Of a stretch of 16,236 nt of DNA, positions 1-6,488 are shown one piece after another. The translations under genes were made by a program, and so were the position numbers. The notes under the pieces were generated by a model. It had not been told where the DNA came from, did not search any database, and saw nothing but the letters and a program-made list of their open reading frames with translations. Position 1 is the stretch's first letter, and every line of letters begins with the position of its first letter. The stretch spans positions 1 through 16,236 of the forward strand of contig DATJJM010000282.1 in assembly GCA_035492535.1 (NCBI GenBank). Reading direction: 5' to 3'. This stretch comes from JAMXLO01 sp035492535 (GTDB lineage: Bacteria; Pseudomonadota; Alphaproteobacteria; Acetobacterales; Acetobacteraceae).

Positions 1-2738
1 ACAGGAGCGCCGCCATCCTGGATAAGAATGTTGTTCCCAGTCCCGCCATCGAGCACGTCCTGACCGGCGCCGCCAATCAGCACGTCGTCGCCGGCGCCGC
101 CTGTCAACGTGTCGTTGCCCGCGCCTCCGATCAGGATATCGTTCCCGTCGCCACCGTTCGCGGTGAGCTGCATAGCCGTCCCGAGGCCCGACGCGTTGAT
201 CACATCATCGCCGCCCAGCCCGTTGATGACGAGTTTGTCAGTGGCATCGAAGCCCGTGATCGTCACCGTGCTGGCCAGTCCGGTCACCGTGACGACGCCA
301 TTGCTCGCCGTGACATTGATCACGTCGTCGCCGGCCGTCCCGTTGATGGTGATCGTGTCAACCGCACCGTCACCTGTCGGGCTGCCCGGTGTGGCACCGA
401 GATCGAGAGCCACCTGCTTGACGTCGGTCCCGGTCAGATCGTTCACCGTGATGGTATCGACGCCACCCAGCGCATTGAAGTGCACGTTCTCGACGTCGTT
501 CAGATCCATCGTGATGCTGGCGACGTCGCGGGTGAACAACGCACGCGAGCCATTCGCAGAGATGTCGATTTTCTCGGCTATATTGGCACCGTTGAACAAC
601 AGCGTGTCGTTGCCGGCCTGGCCCTCGACCGTGTCGCTGCCGTCGCCCGGGTTCCAGACGAACGTGTCGTCGCCTTTGCCCATCTGCGCCACGTCATTGC
701 CGCGGCCGCCGATCACCGTGTCGTTGCCGGCACTGCCGGTGATCAGGTCGTTGCCGTCACCGCCATTCACTACCAGGTTGATGGCGTTGGCCGGCAGCGC
801 GGAGGCGTCGATCGTATCGTCGCCACCCAGTCCATTGATGGTCAGTGTGTCATTGGCACCCTCGGCATGGGCGATCGTCACCTGTGCCGGAAGGCCGTTG
901 ACCGTGATCACGCCTCCGCTGCGCGCGATCTTGATCGTGTCGTTCCCGGCCGTGCCGTTGACACTGACCTGATCGGCCGCGCCGTCGCCGCTTGTCGTGC
1001 CCGCCGCGGCCAGATCGATCGCCACCAGGTTGGTATTGGTACCGCTCAGGTCGTTGACCGTGATGGTATCGGCACCGCCGAGCGCATTGAATTGCACGTG
1101 CTCGACGCCATCGAGATCCATCGTGATGTTTGCCACATCGCGGGTGAAGCGCACGCGCGAGCCGTTCGCCGAAATGTCGATCTTCTCGTTCACGTTGGCG
1201 CCGTTGAACAGCAGCGTGTCGGTGCCGCCCTGGCCCTCCACGATATCGCTGCCATCGCCCGGGTTCCAGATGAACGTGTCGTCGCCATCGCCCATCAACG
1301 CGACGTCATCGCCGCGCCCGCCTGTGATGGTGTCGTTGCCGGCGCCACCGACCAGCATGTCGTTGCCGGCACTGCCGGTGATGGTGTCGTTACCGTCACC
1401 GCCATCGACCGTCAGCTTGGTGACGCCGGCGGCGAGCAGAGAGGCATCGATAGTGTCGTTGCCCCCCAGCGCATTGATCACGAGCGTGTCGTTGGCGCCC
1501 TCGCTGCCATCGATCGTCACTCCGGCCGGCAGACCCGTGACGGAAACCTGCGCGCCACTGCCTGAGATGTTGATGTGGTCGTTGTTGGCCCTGCCATTCA
1601 CGATCACGGTGTCGGCCGCACCGTCACCGGTTTCAGTGCCGGGCGTCCCAGCGAGATCCAATGCGACTTGCTGCACATCCGTGCCGGCGAGGTTGTTCAC
1701 CGTGATGGTGTCCGCCGCACCGCGCGCCGTGAACTCGATGCGCTCGATGTTGTTGAGGTCCATGGTGATGCTGGCGACGTCGCGCGTGAACCGTGCCCGC
1801 GAGCCGTTGGCGGAAATGTCGATCTTTTCTGCGACATTGGCGCCATTGAAGACCAACTTGTCGAAGCCCGACTGGCCATCGACCGTGTCGCTGCCGTCAC
1901 CTGGGTTCCACACGAACGTGTCGTCACCCGAGCCAAGCTGTGCGACGTCGTTGCCGCGGCCGCCAGTGACGACATCATCGCCGTCACCACCGGTGATGGT
2001 GTCATTGCCGTCGCCGCCGGTGATGGTGTCGTTCCCGTCACCACCATCGAGCGTGAGGTTGATCAGGGGGGAAAGGCCATTGCCTGCCGTGATGACATCA
2101 TCGCCAGCGCCGGCATGCACGACAAGATTCTCGGTTGTGCCGATATCGAGGCTGAATGGCGCCGGATCAAGCCGATCGAACCGCACACGCGTGCCGTTTG
2201 CGGTGACGCTGAAATTCTCTGACCCATTGCCGCCATTGACGACAGCCGTGTCAGTCCCATCGCCGCCTTCGAACAGGTCAGTCCCATCACCCGGGTTCCA
2301 GATCATCGTGTCGTCGCCGGCCTGGCCGAATACCTGATCGTCGCCTGCGCCACCGATCAGCGTGTCGTTGCCGTCGCCGCCGAACAGCAGGTCGTTACCG
2401 CCGAGGCCGGATAGAGTATCGTCGCCCGCCTGGCCGAACAGTTGATCATTGCCCGATCCGCCGGTGAGCTTGTCATTGCCGTCACCGCCGAACAGCAATG
2501 CTGCTGGCAGCGCGCCATTGGATTCGTCCAGCGCGATCGTGTCGTTGCCGTCCTGCCCAAAGGCCTGCATCTGCTTGGTATTGGCGACAGTGGGTGTACC
2601 ACCGGCGATCTTTACCGCGCCGCCATTGACAAGCACGTTTCCAGCCGCATCGCGGCTGAGCTTGATATTGTTTCCACCGTTATCACCAGTCGCCGACAAA
2701 ATGCCGGTGCCCGGGTCGAAGCTGCTGGTTGTCGCCAT
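1..2738 (-). CDS. RTX-type calcium-binding repeat protein, N-terminal 912 residues (C-terminus beyond left edge)
   Basis: The reading frame is open from an ATG at 2738 to the window edge. It is Asp/Asn/Gly-rich and full of GGxGxDxxx nonapeptides, such as GGDGNDTLIGGAGDD near residues 120-134, the Ca2+-binding beta-roll motif of type I-secreted RTX proteins. There is no Sec signal peptide; the N-terminus (MATTSSFDPGTG) is as expected for secretion through a C-terminal signal, which would lie outside the window. The first RTX block is at about residues 83-143. A WNPGDG motif then recurs near residues 147, 277, 491 and 695, marking large modules of about 130, 214 and 204 residues. Each module has an RTX block followed by a non-RTX beta-rich spacer containing motifs like ISANGSR, RFTRDVA and GGADTITVN. 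A purine-rich AGAGAGGA lies about 10 bases before the ATG. The exact role (adhesin, S-layer-like or enzyme) cannot be told; no catalytic domain is visible here, and no secretion genes are present. Confidence 0.9.
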   Translation of the reverse strand, partial: MATTSSFDPGTGILSATGDNGGNNIKLSRDAAGNVLVNGGAVKIAGGTPTVANTKQMQAFGQDGNDTIALDESNGALPAALLFGGDGNDKLTGGSGNDQLFGQAGDDTLSGLGGNDLLFGGDGNDTLIGGAGDDQVFGQAGDDTMIWNPGDGTDLFEGGDGTDTAVVNGGNGSENFSVTANGTRVRFDRLDPAPFSLDIGTTENLVVHAGAGDDVITAGNGLSPLINLTLDGGDGNDTITGGDGNDTITGGDGDDVVTGGRGNDVAQLGSGDDTFVWNPGDGSDTVDGQSGFDKLVFNGANVAEKIDISANGSRARFTRDVASITMDLNNIERIEFTARGAADTITVNNLAGTDVQQVALDLAGTPGTETGDGAADTVIVNGRANNDHINISGSGAQVSVTGLPAGVTIDGSEGANDTLVINALGGNDTIDASLLAAGVTKLTVDGGDGNDTITGSAGNDMLVGGAGNDTITGGRGDDVALMGDGDDTFIWNPGDGSDIVEGQGGTDTLLFNGANVNEKIDISANGSRVRFTRDVANITMDLDGVEHVQFNALGGADTITVNDLSGTNTNLVAIDLAAAGTTSGDGAADQVSVNGTAGNDTIKIARSGGVITVNGLPAQVTIAHAEGANDTLTINGLGGDDTIDASALPANAINLVVNGGDGNDLITGSAGNDTVIGGRGNDVAQMGKGDDTFVWNPGDGSDTVEGQAGNDTLLFNGANIAEKIDISANGSRALFTRDVASITMDLNDVENVHFNALGGVDTITVNDLTGTDVKQVALDLGATPGSPTGDGAVDTITINGTAGDDVINVTASNGVVTVTGLASTVTITGFDATDKLVINGLGGDDVINASGLGTAMQLTANGGDGNDILIGGAGNDTLTGGAGDDVLIGGAGQDVLDGGTGNNILIQDGGAP

Positions 2739-3098
2739 GATCGTCGTCCTCTCTCAGCCCTAATTTGTTTCCGTGAGTCGGGCAGCGCGTCATTCGGCGG
2801 CCCCGGTTCCGGCGAAGTTCACAGACAGAGCCCATAGCCGTAGGCCTTGGGCCTGCCAGTGATCTGCCGCACAACCGGGCGACGATTAGGAGATGTCTTC
2901 GGCTCTGACCGTCCACGCTCGCGAAATTGCGTCGTCGCGCTGAACGTATGCGGCGCGATCGATCGGGGCATCGGGAAGATCTCCCTATCTTGCAGGGATC
3001 ACTTCCCCAATTTGCGACAGGACGCTCGTCGGGCTGGCAATGTCGGAGGGTGCTCAAGAGACAGCGACGACGCTTGAACCGTGCGCCGTACATGCAAA
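2739..3098. other. Non-coding stretch upstream of the RTX gene
   Basis: These 360 bases separate the RTX start codon from the terminator of the PRC-barrel gene. Short open frames cross the stretch on both strands, but they overlap flanking genes, lack convincing Shine-Dalgarno sites and have arginine-rich, low-complexity translations, so I call none of them. The RTX promoter should lie here on the minus strand; I found no convincing -35/-10 pair. An A/T-rich patch (2761-2772) lies just upstream of the ribosome binding site. A small 5-bp inverted repeat, AGGCC-TTG-GGCCT, is at 2842-2854 and is of doubtful significance. Confidence 0.5.
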
Positions 3099-3118
3099 CG
3101 GCGGCCCGAAGGCCGCCG
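3099..3118 (-). terminator. UUCG-capped hairpin terminator after the PRC-barrel gene
   Basis: Read on the minus strand, an 8-bp perfect stem (CGGCGGCC paired with GGCCGCCG) closes a TTCG tetraloop, the unusually stable C(UUCG)G type. It lies 22 bases after the stop codon of the PRC-barrel gene and is followed by a short T run (TTT). The weak U tract is common in GC-rich genomes. It probably ends the minus-strand operon and keeps transcription from running into the RTX gene, which reads in the same direction. Confidence 0.6.
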
Positions 3119-3140
3119 CTGCGTCGCACCAGGAGTAGTC

Positions 3141-3524
3141 TTACGGCATCCCTGAGTAGGGCGGCATGCCGTAATAGTCATAGACGCGCCGGCCCCAGGC
3201 CGGATCCTGCCAACCAACAACGTCGGTGTCAGCGTAGGAAGGCGCGCCCTCCAGGGTACTGCGGTCAAGGTCGACCACATAGCCGCCCATTCGCGGATCG
3301 TACGCCAGTTTGTCCCACGGCAACGGATAGTGCCGGTTGCCGATGCCGAGAAAGCCGCCGAACCCAGCAATGGCATAGGCGATCTTGCCGCTGACCTTGT
3401 CGATCATCACGTCCTCGACAGTGCCGAGGCTCTCGCCCTTGCCATTGTAGATCGACGTGCCTTCGACCTGGGCCGCTGCAATCAGCCTGCCGCGCGTATC
3501 GTTCGGGTCCTTCACGCTAGCCAT
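3141..3524 (-). CDS. PRC-barrel domain protein
   Basis: A 127-residue protein with a single PRC-barrel domain at about residues 10-100. The diagnostic pattern is a small beta-barrel with GTSIYNGKGESLGTVEDVMI followed by DKVSGKIAYAI and a GFLGIGNRHYPLPW segment. Such domains occur in photosynthetic reaction-centre H subunits, RimM and many small stress-related or sporulation proteins; free-standing versions are usually of unknown function. The C-terminus is Tyr/Pro/Gly-rich (YDYYGMPPYSGMP). There is no signal peptide or membrane segment, so it is probably cytoplasmic. A strong GAGGTGG Shine-Dalgarno precedes the ATG but lies partly in a 7-bp inverted repeat (see the separate entry). It follows the MmgE/PrpD gene by 56 bp in the same direction and is followed by a terminator, so it may be the last gene of the operon or have its own promoter. 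Confidence 0.9.
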   Translation of the reverse strand: MASVKDPNDTRGRLIAAAQVEGTSIYNGKGESLGTVEDVMIDKVSGKIAYAIAGFGGFLGIGNRHYPLPWDKLAYDPRMGGYVVDLDRSTLEGAPSYADTDVVGWQDPAWGRRVYDYYGMPPYSGMP

Positions 3525-3525
3525 G

Positions 3526-3549
3526 ATTCCACCTCATTACTTGTGGAAT
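3526..3549 (-). promoter_or_regulatory. Inverted repeat masking the PRC-barrel ribosome binding site
   Basis: On the minus strand ATTCCAC is followed by a 10-base loop and then a perfect complement, GTGGAAT, ending one base before the ATG. The Shine-Dalgarno core GAGGTGG straddles the loop and the 3' arm, so the folded RNA would hide it. This is consistent with translational control such as an RNA thermometer or a protein-binding site. The geometry is seen directly; the regulatory role is inference. Confidence 0.35.
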
Positions 3550-3580
3550 GCAGATAACGCGCCGGCCCCTGCGCGGTTGC

Positions 3581-4948
3581 CTACACAGCACAAAGCCGCA
3601 TCAACCCGCGGAGATCGGTCAACTGTTCCAGCCTGTTGATCTCAGCCAGCAGGTCGCCCGCTTTCGGCCGCCCGAGCATGGGTTCCGCAAGCGACGTGAA
3701 CTTTTCCGCGATGCGGCCGCCTTGCTCGTCAATGTCGCTCGCCGGCACGCCGGAATCGTACGACGTGCTCACGTTCCGTCCATCCGTCAGCACCAGTTCC
3801 AGATCGGCCACAGTGTTCGAAACACCATTCCGGAAGTCGAATTCCACCTTGTCACGCAGTGCGATCAGCGTGGGATCGGCCGCCGTCTCCTCGGAATAGC
3901 TCTCCAGCCCGCCTGTGTTCACACCCGCCAGGGCCATCGCCGTGGTCAACCGCAGGCTGAACTTCGCTTCCAGTCCGGTGCGCGGCGCAGGAATGTTGCA
4001 GATCCGATCGCATGTCTCGTCCAGCCCCAGCCGGATGCGCGCAATCTGCTCCGGCCGCAGCCCATGTTCCTCGCGCAATCGACGCGCTGCCTCGATCGGA
4101 GCATGCGTCATGTAGCAGGCGGCGTGGTACTTGAAGAGATTGTTCAGGATGTGGAATCCGCGCGGCGGCGCCGCCAGTGCGCGTTCAGGATGCCAGTCCG
4201 GACTGTGTGTGCGCGCAAAGCCCTGCGCGCATTCAATGATGTCGCCGCGCGCCGTGAAGCCTCGCTGTGCCAGCCTCGCCGCCAGCGCCCCGTGATAGGC
4301 GGCCTTCCCCGCATGCAGCGGCTTGCACATCGTACCGAACAGCGACTTCAGCCCCGCCGCCTGCGTACCCGCTATGCCCAGCGCCGTGGCGAACTTCGCC
4401 TCATCCAATCCAAGAAGATGCGCGCACGCCGCCGCGGCGCCGAAGCTGCCAAGCGTGCCGGTCGCATGGAAGCCCAGCTCATTGTAATGCCCCGGAGCCA
4501 GCGCCAGACCCAGCCGGCATTGCAGCTCATATCCCGCGACAAATGCCGTCAGCACCTGCTGACCGGAGCTGCCACGCTCTTCCGCCAGCGCCAGCAGCGC
4601 CGACAGCAGCACGACGCTCGGATGCCCGGTCATCGCCAGGTTCACATCGTCGTAATCGAGCGCATGCGACGACGCGCCATTCACGATCGCCGCCGACAAC
4701 ACCGGCAGCCGCGCATCGTGCCCGATCACCGTGGCGATCGGCGCGCCGCCCTGCTCCTGCATCTCCGCCAGTAGAATCGCCGCCAGCTCGTCCTTCGAAC
4801 CGGCCAGCGTGCAGGCCACGTAATCCATCAGGCATTGCCGCGCCAGCTTGCGCACATCCTCCGGCAGATCGGCATAGGTCAGCGTACGGGCCTGTTCGGC
4901 TAACGCGCGCGTGAGGCCTTGCGAGGCGATATCAGTGATCGCGTTCAT
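3581..4948 (-). CDS. MmgE/PrpD family protein
   Basis: A 455-residue protein, normal length for the MmgE/PrpD family, which includes 2-methylcitrate dehydratase and cis-aconitate decarboxylase. Family landmarks are the all-helical N-terminal half with NGASSHALDYDD (90-101), TGHPS (107-111), GFHATGTLGSFGAAA (159-173) and MCKPLHAGKA (207-216), then FKYHAACYMTHAP (272-284). H109, H161 and K209 fall where active-site residues of the cis-aconitate decarboxylase branch are expected; I align these from memory of motifs. No signal peptide is present, so a cytoplasmic enzyme is expected. AGGAGG six bases before the ATG overlaps the stop codon of the crotonase gene upstream, implying an operon with translational coupling. 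True 2-methylcitrate dehydratase is unlikely because no prpB or prpC is nearby. The substrate is more likely an unsaturated or hydroxy polycarboxylic acid or its CoA product; the specific reaction cannot be assigned. Confidence 0.93.
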   Translation of the reverse strand: MNAITDIASQGLTRALAEQARTLTYADLPEDVRKLARQCLMDYVACTLAGSKDELAAILLAEMQEQGGAPIATVIGHDARLPVLSAAIVNGASSHALDYDDVNLAMTGHPSVVLLSALLALAEERGSSGQQVLTAFVAGYELQCRLGLALAPGHYNELGFHATGTLGSFGAAAACAHLLGLDEAKFATALGIAGTQAAGLKSLFGTMCKPLHAGKAAYHGALAARLAQRGFTARGDIIECAQGFARTHSPDWHPERALAAPPRGFHILNNLFKYHAACYMTHAPIEAARRLREEHGLRPEQIARIRLGLDETCDRICNIPAPRTGLEAKFSLRLTTAMALAGVNTGGLESYSEETAADPTLIALRDKVEFDFRNGVSNTVADLELVLTDGRNVSTSYDSGVPASDIDEQGGRIAEKFTSLAEPMLGRPKAGDLLAEINRLEQLTDLRGLMRLCAV

Positions 4949-4959
4949 GTGTTTCCTCC

Positions 4960-5754
4960 TCAGCGTCCCTGGAACTGCGGCTTGCGCTTCTCGTTGAAGG
5001 CACGGATGCCTTCGCGGCGGTCCTCCGTCGGCACCATGCGGTTATAAGCCTCGATCTCGAACATCATGCCGCTGGCGAGGTCCATGTTCAGCCCGTAATT
5101 CACCGACTGCTTGATCTGCCGCGTGGAGATCGGTGCATTGGTGGCGATAGTGGTCGCGGTCTCCATCGCCTCGGCCAGCAGCGTATCGGCCTTGCAAATA
5201 CGATTGACCATACCCCATTCGAACGCCTGCTGCGCGGTGAATGGCTTGCCGGTGAGCAGGATTTCCTTGGCACGCCGTCCACCCACCGCGCGAGGCAGGG
5301 TCTGCGTTCCTCCAGCGCCAGGCATGATCCCGAGCGTCACCTCCGTCAGCGCGAAACGTGCGTGCTCGGCGGCATAGATGAAGTCGGCGCAGAGCGAGAT
5401 CTCCATCCCGCCGGCATAGGCCGCGCCATTCACCGCCGCGACCACTGGCACAGGACAGTGGATGATGGAGCGGATGGCACGCTCGAAGATCAGGTGCTGA
5501 TCCTGCCACTGCTGATCCGTCATGCCGTTGCGCTCTTTCAGGTCGCCGCCGGCGCAGAACGCGCGCTCGCCCGCGCCGGTGATCACGATACAGCGCTGCT
5601 CGTTCGGCGCACCGCCGATGGCGTGGAACAGGTCCAGCAGGTCCAGGCCCATCTGCGTGTTCATCGCATTGGCGACCGCGGGACGGTTGAGCGTGACCAG
5701 CAGCGTATGCGGTTGCGGAGTGGTGACGTCCAGCGTGTCGTAGCTCTTGGGCAT
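4960..5754 (-). CDS. Enoyl-CoA hydratase/isomerase (crotonase) family protein
   Basis: A 264-residue crotonase-fold protein, typical length. The oxyanion-hole motif FCAGGDLKE is followed by VAAVNGAAYAGGMEISLCAD and FALTEVTLGIMPGAGGTQ. Both glutamates used for hydration in classical enoyl-CoA hydratase (in GGMEIS and LTEVTLG) are retained, so real hydratase activity is plausible. The C-terminal helix carries a typical EDRREGIRAFNEKRKPQF ending. I choose the ATG at 5754 (MPKSYDTL) because GGATAGG lies just before it and the length suits the family; an in-frame GTG at 5787 would add 11 residues but lacks a ribosome site. It lies 64 bp after the 74-residue hypothetical gene and 11 bp before the MmgE/PrpD gene, with which it probably works on a shared acyl-CoA substrate. 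Confidence 0.92.
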   Translation of the reverse strand: MPKSYDTLDVTTPQPHTLLVTLNRPAVANAMNTQMGLDLLDLFHAIGGAPNEQRCIVITGAGERAFCAGGDLKERNGMTDQQWQDQHLIFERAIRSIIHCPVPVVAAVNGAAYAGGMEISLCADFIYAAEHARFALTEVTLGIMPGAGGTQTLPRAVGGRRAKEILLTGKPFTAQQAFEWGMVNRICKADTLLAEAMETATTIATNAPISTRQIKQSVNYGLNMDLASGMMFEIEAYNRMVPTEDRREGIRAFNEKRKPQFQGR

Positions 5755-5818
5755 GTGCCTATCCAAATTGAGAACAGGTGCGAACACTGCCCGCTGCGGC
5801 GCCCCGCGACAATGCGTC

Positions 5819-6043
5819 CTAACCCCGCTGTCCCAGGAATGCCCGCCCTTCCGGCGTGACGCTCACCATCGCACACCCGTTCAGCCGCGTGTGCTCCACA
5901 AAGCCGCGGTCATTGGCATCTTCCCACACTGGCAGGCGCGGGCACGACGTGCGCCAGGCCTCCATCACCTCGTCATAGGGACGAGCGCCGCGCGCCAGCC
6001 ACTCCAGCATGTCGCACAGCAGGGCATCGACCGTCTCAGACAT
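5819..6043 (-). CDS. Small conserved-looking hypothetical protein, 74 residues
   Basis: The proposed start is the ATG at 6043 (MSETVDALLCDMLEW). This ATG overlaps the end of the phosphatase-like gene by 8 bases (ATGTCTGA) and no Shine-Dalgarno precedes it, so translation would depend on coupling. A longer in-frame start at 6127 would give an arginine-rich extension lying inside the neighbouring gene, so I reject it. The protein is rich in Glu, Trp and Arg, with a helical N-terminus, a centre containing YDEVMEAWRTSCPRLPVWED and a C-terminal segment MVSVTPEGRAFL. That ending resembles the wing of a small winged-helix domain, but this is a shape impression, not a family match. The stop codon is TAG at 5819-5821. 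I do not assign a function; a partner or accessory to the adjacent phosphatase-fold protein is the simplest guess. Confidence 0.65.
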   Translation of the reverse strand: MSETVDALLCDMLEWLARGARPYDEVMEAWRTSCPRLPVWEDANDRGFVEHTRLNGCAMVSVTPEGRAFLGQRG

Positions 6044-6485
6044 TGCGGGGGTCGCGTCGGACGAAGTCCGCCCAAACGCCCTCCGGCTTCCAGACAGAAT
6101 CCATCGTCGCACGCGCCGTCGCCACATCCGTATTCAGGACGTATCGGTAATAACGATAGAAGAAGGCGGATACACGCCAGTTGAAGATACAGTGGACATG
6201 CACTTTTTCTGGCACCGTCGCCTCGAAGGCTTCCCGGAACTTGTCGAAATCCTCGTCGGTCGGCGCCTCGAAATCCACCGGAATGTGCGTGTACGTCATG
6301 CCCAGTCGCTCGACGTCGCCACGCTCGTCAGCGAGCGCTTTCGGATGCGTGTGGAGCCCCAGGTTGATGACGTGAACAACGCCGAGATCGGCGATTGCCG
6401 CCAGCTGGTCTGTTGTCGGCTGGCCAGACGTGGTCACGCGCGGATCCAGGCGGCGCCAGTTCACGACATCGGTCGGATCACTCAT
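6036..6485 (-). CDS. Protein tyrosine phosphatase-fold protein with a shortened P-loop
   Basis: A 149-residue protein resembling the small bacterial dual-specificity/DUF442-like phosphatases. It has TTSGQPTTDQL (18-28), LGVVHVINLGLHTHP (34-48), HIPVDFEAPTDEDF (67-80, carrying the candidate general acid D71) and HVHCIFNWRVSAFFYRYY (96-113). The catalytic loop has C99 and R104 separated by four residues, whereas the canonical signature is C-x5-R, and the usual glycine is absent. I checked this directly in the codons (TGT ATC TTC AAC TGG CGT). GGAGG sits eight bases before the ATG, inside the last codons of the cyclase-like gene, which ends only 3 bp upstream. It overlaps the next gene by 8 bases. 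It is therefore almost certainly co-translated with both neighbours. It may be an active phosphatase with altered geometry, or a phospho-ligand binding pseudo-enzyme. Confidence 0.82.
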   Translation of the reverse strand: MSDPTDVVNWRRLDPRVTTSGQPTTDQLAAIADLGVVHVINLGLHTHPKALADERGDVERLGMTYTHIPVDFEAPTDEDFDKFREAFEATVPEKVHVHCIFNWRVSAFFYRYYRYVLNTDVATARATMDSVWKPEGVWADFVRRDPRNV

Positions 6486-6488
6486 CGC

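Noticed and set aside
109..2337. Long plus-strand open frames (287, 361, 446 and 215 codons) opposite the RTX gene
   Set aside because: They are antisense shadows of the GC-rich repetitive RTX coding strand; their translations are Ser/Pro- or Val/Asp-rich low-complexity text that repeats with the RTX modules and they lack ribosome sites.
1..2738. RTX repeats as a CRISPR array or non-coding satellite
   Set aside because: The repetition follows a three-base codon rhythm encoding GGxGxD nonapeptides, and there are no constant repeats with unique spacers.
2842..2854. Small AGGCC-TTG-GGCCT hairpin as a terminator or operator
   Set aside because: A 5-bp stem with a 3-base loop is expected by chance in GC-rich DNA and has no T tract or conserved context.
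2683..3129. Minus-strand open frame of 148 codons between the PRC-barrel and RTX genes
   Set aside because: It overlaps the RTX start in another frame, crosses the terminator hairpin, is Arg-rich and has no recognisable domain or Shine-Dalgarno.
3548..4774. Plus-strand open frame of 408 codons opposite the MmgE/PrpD gene
   Set aside because: Arg/Gln-rich shadow frame on the opposite strand of a clear family member.
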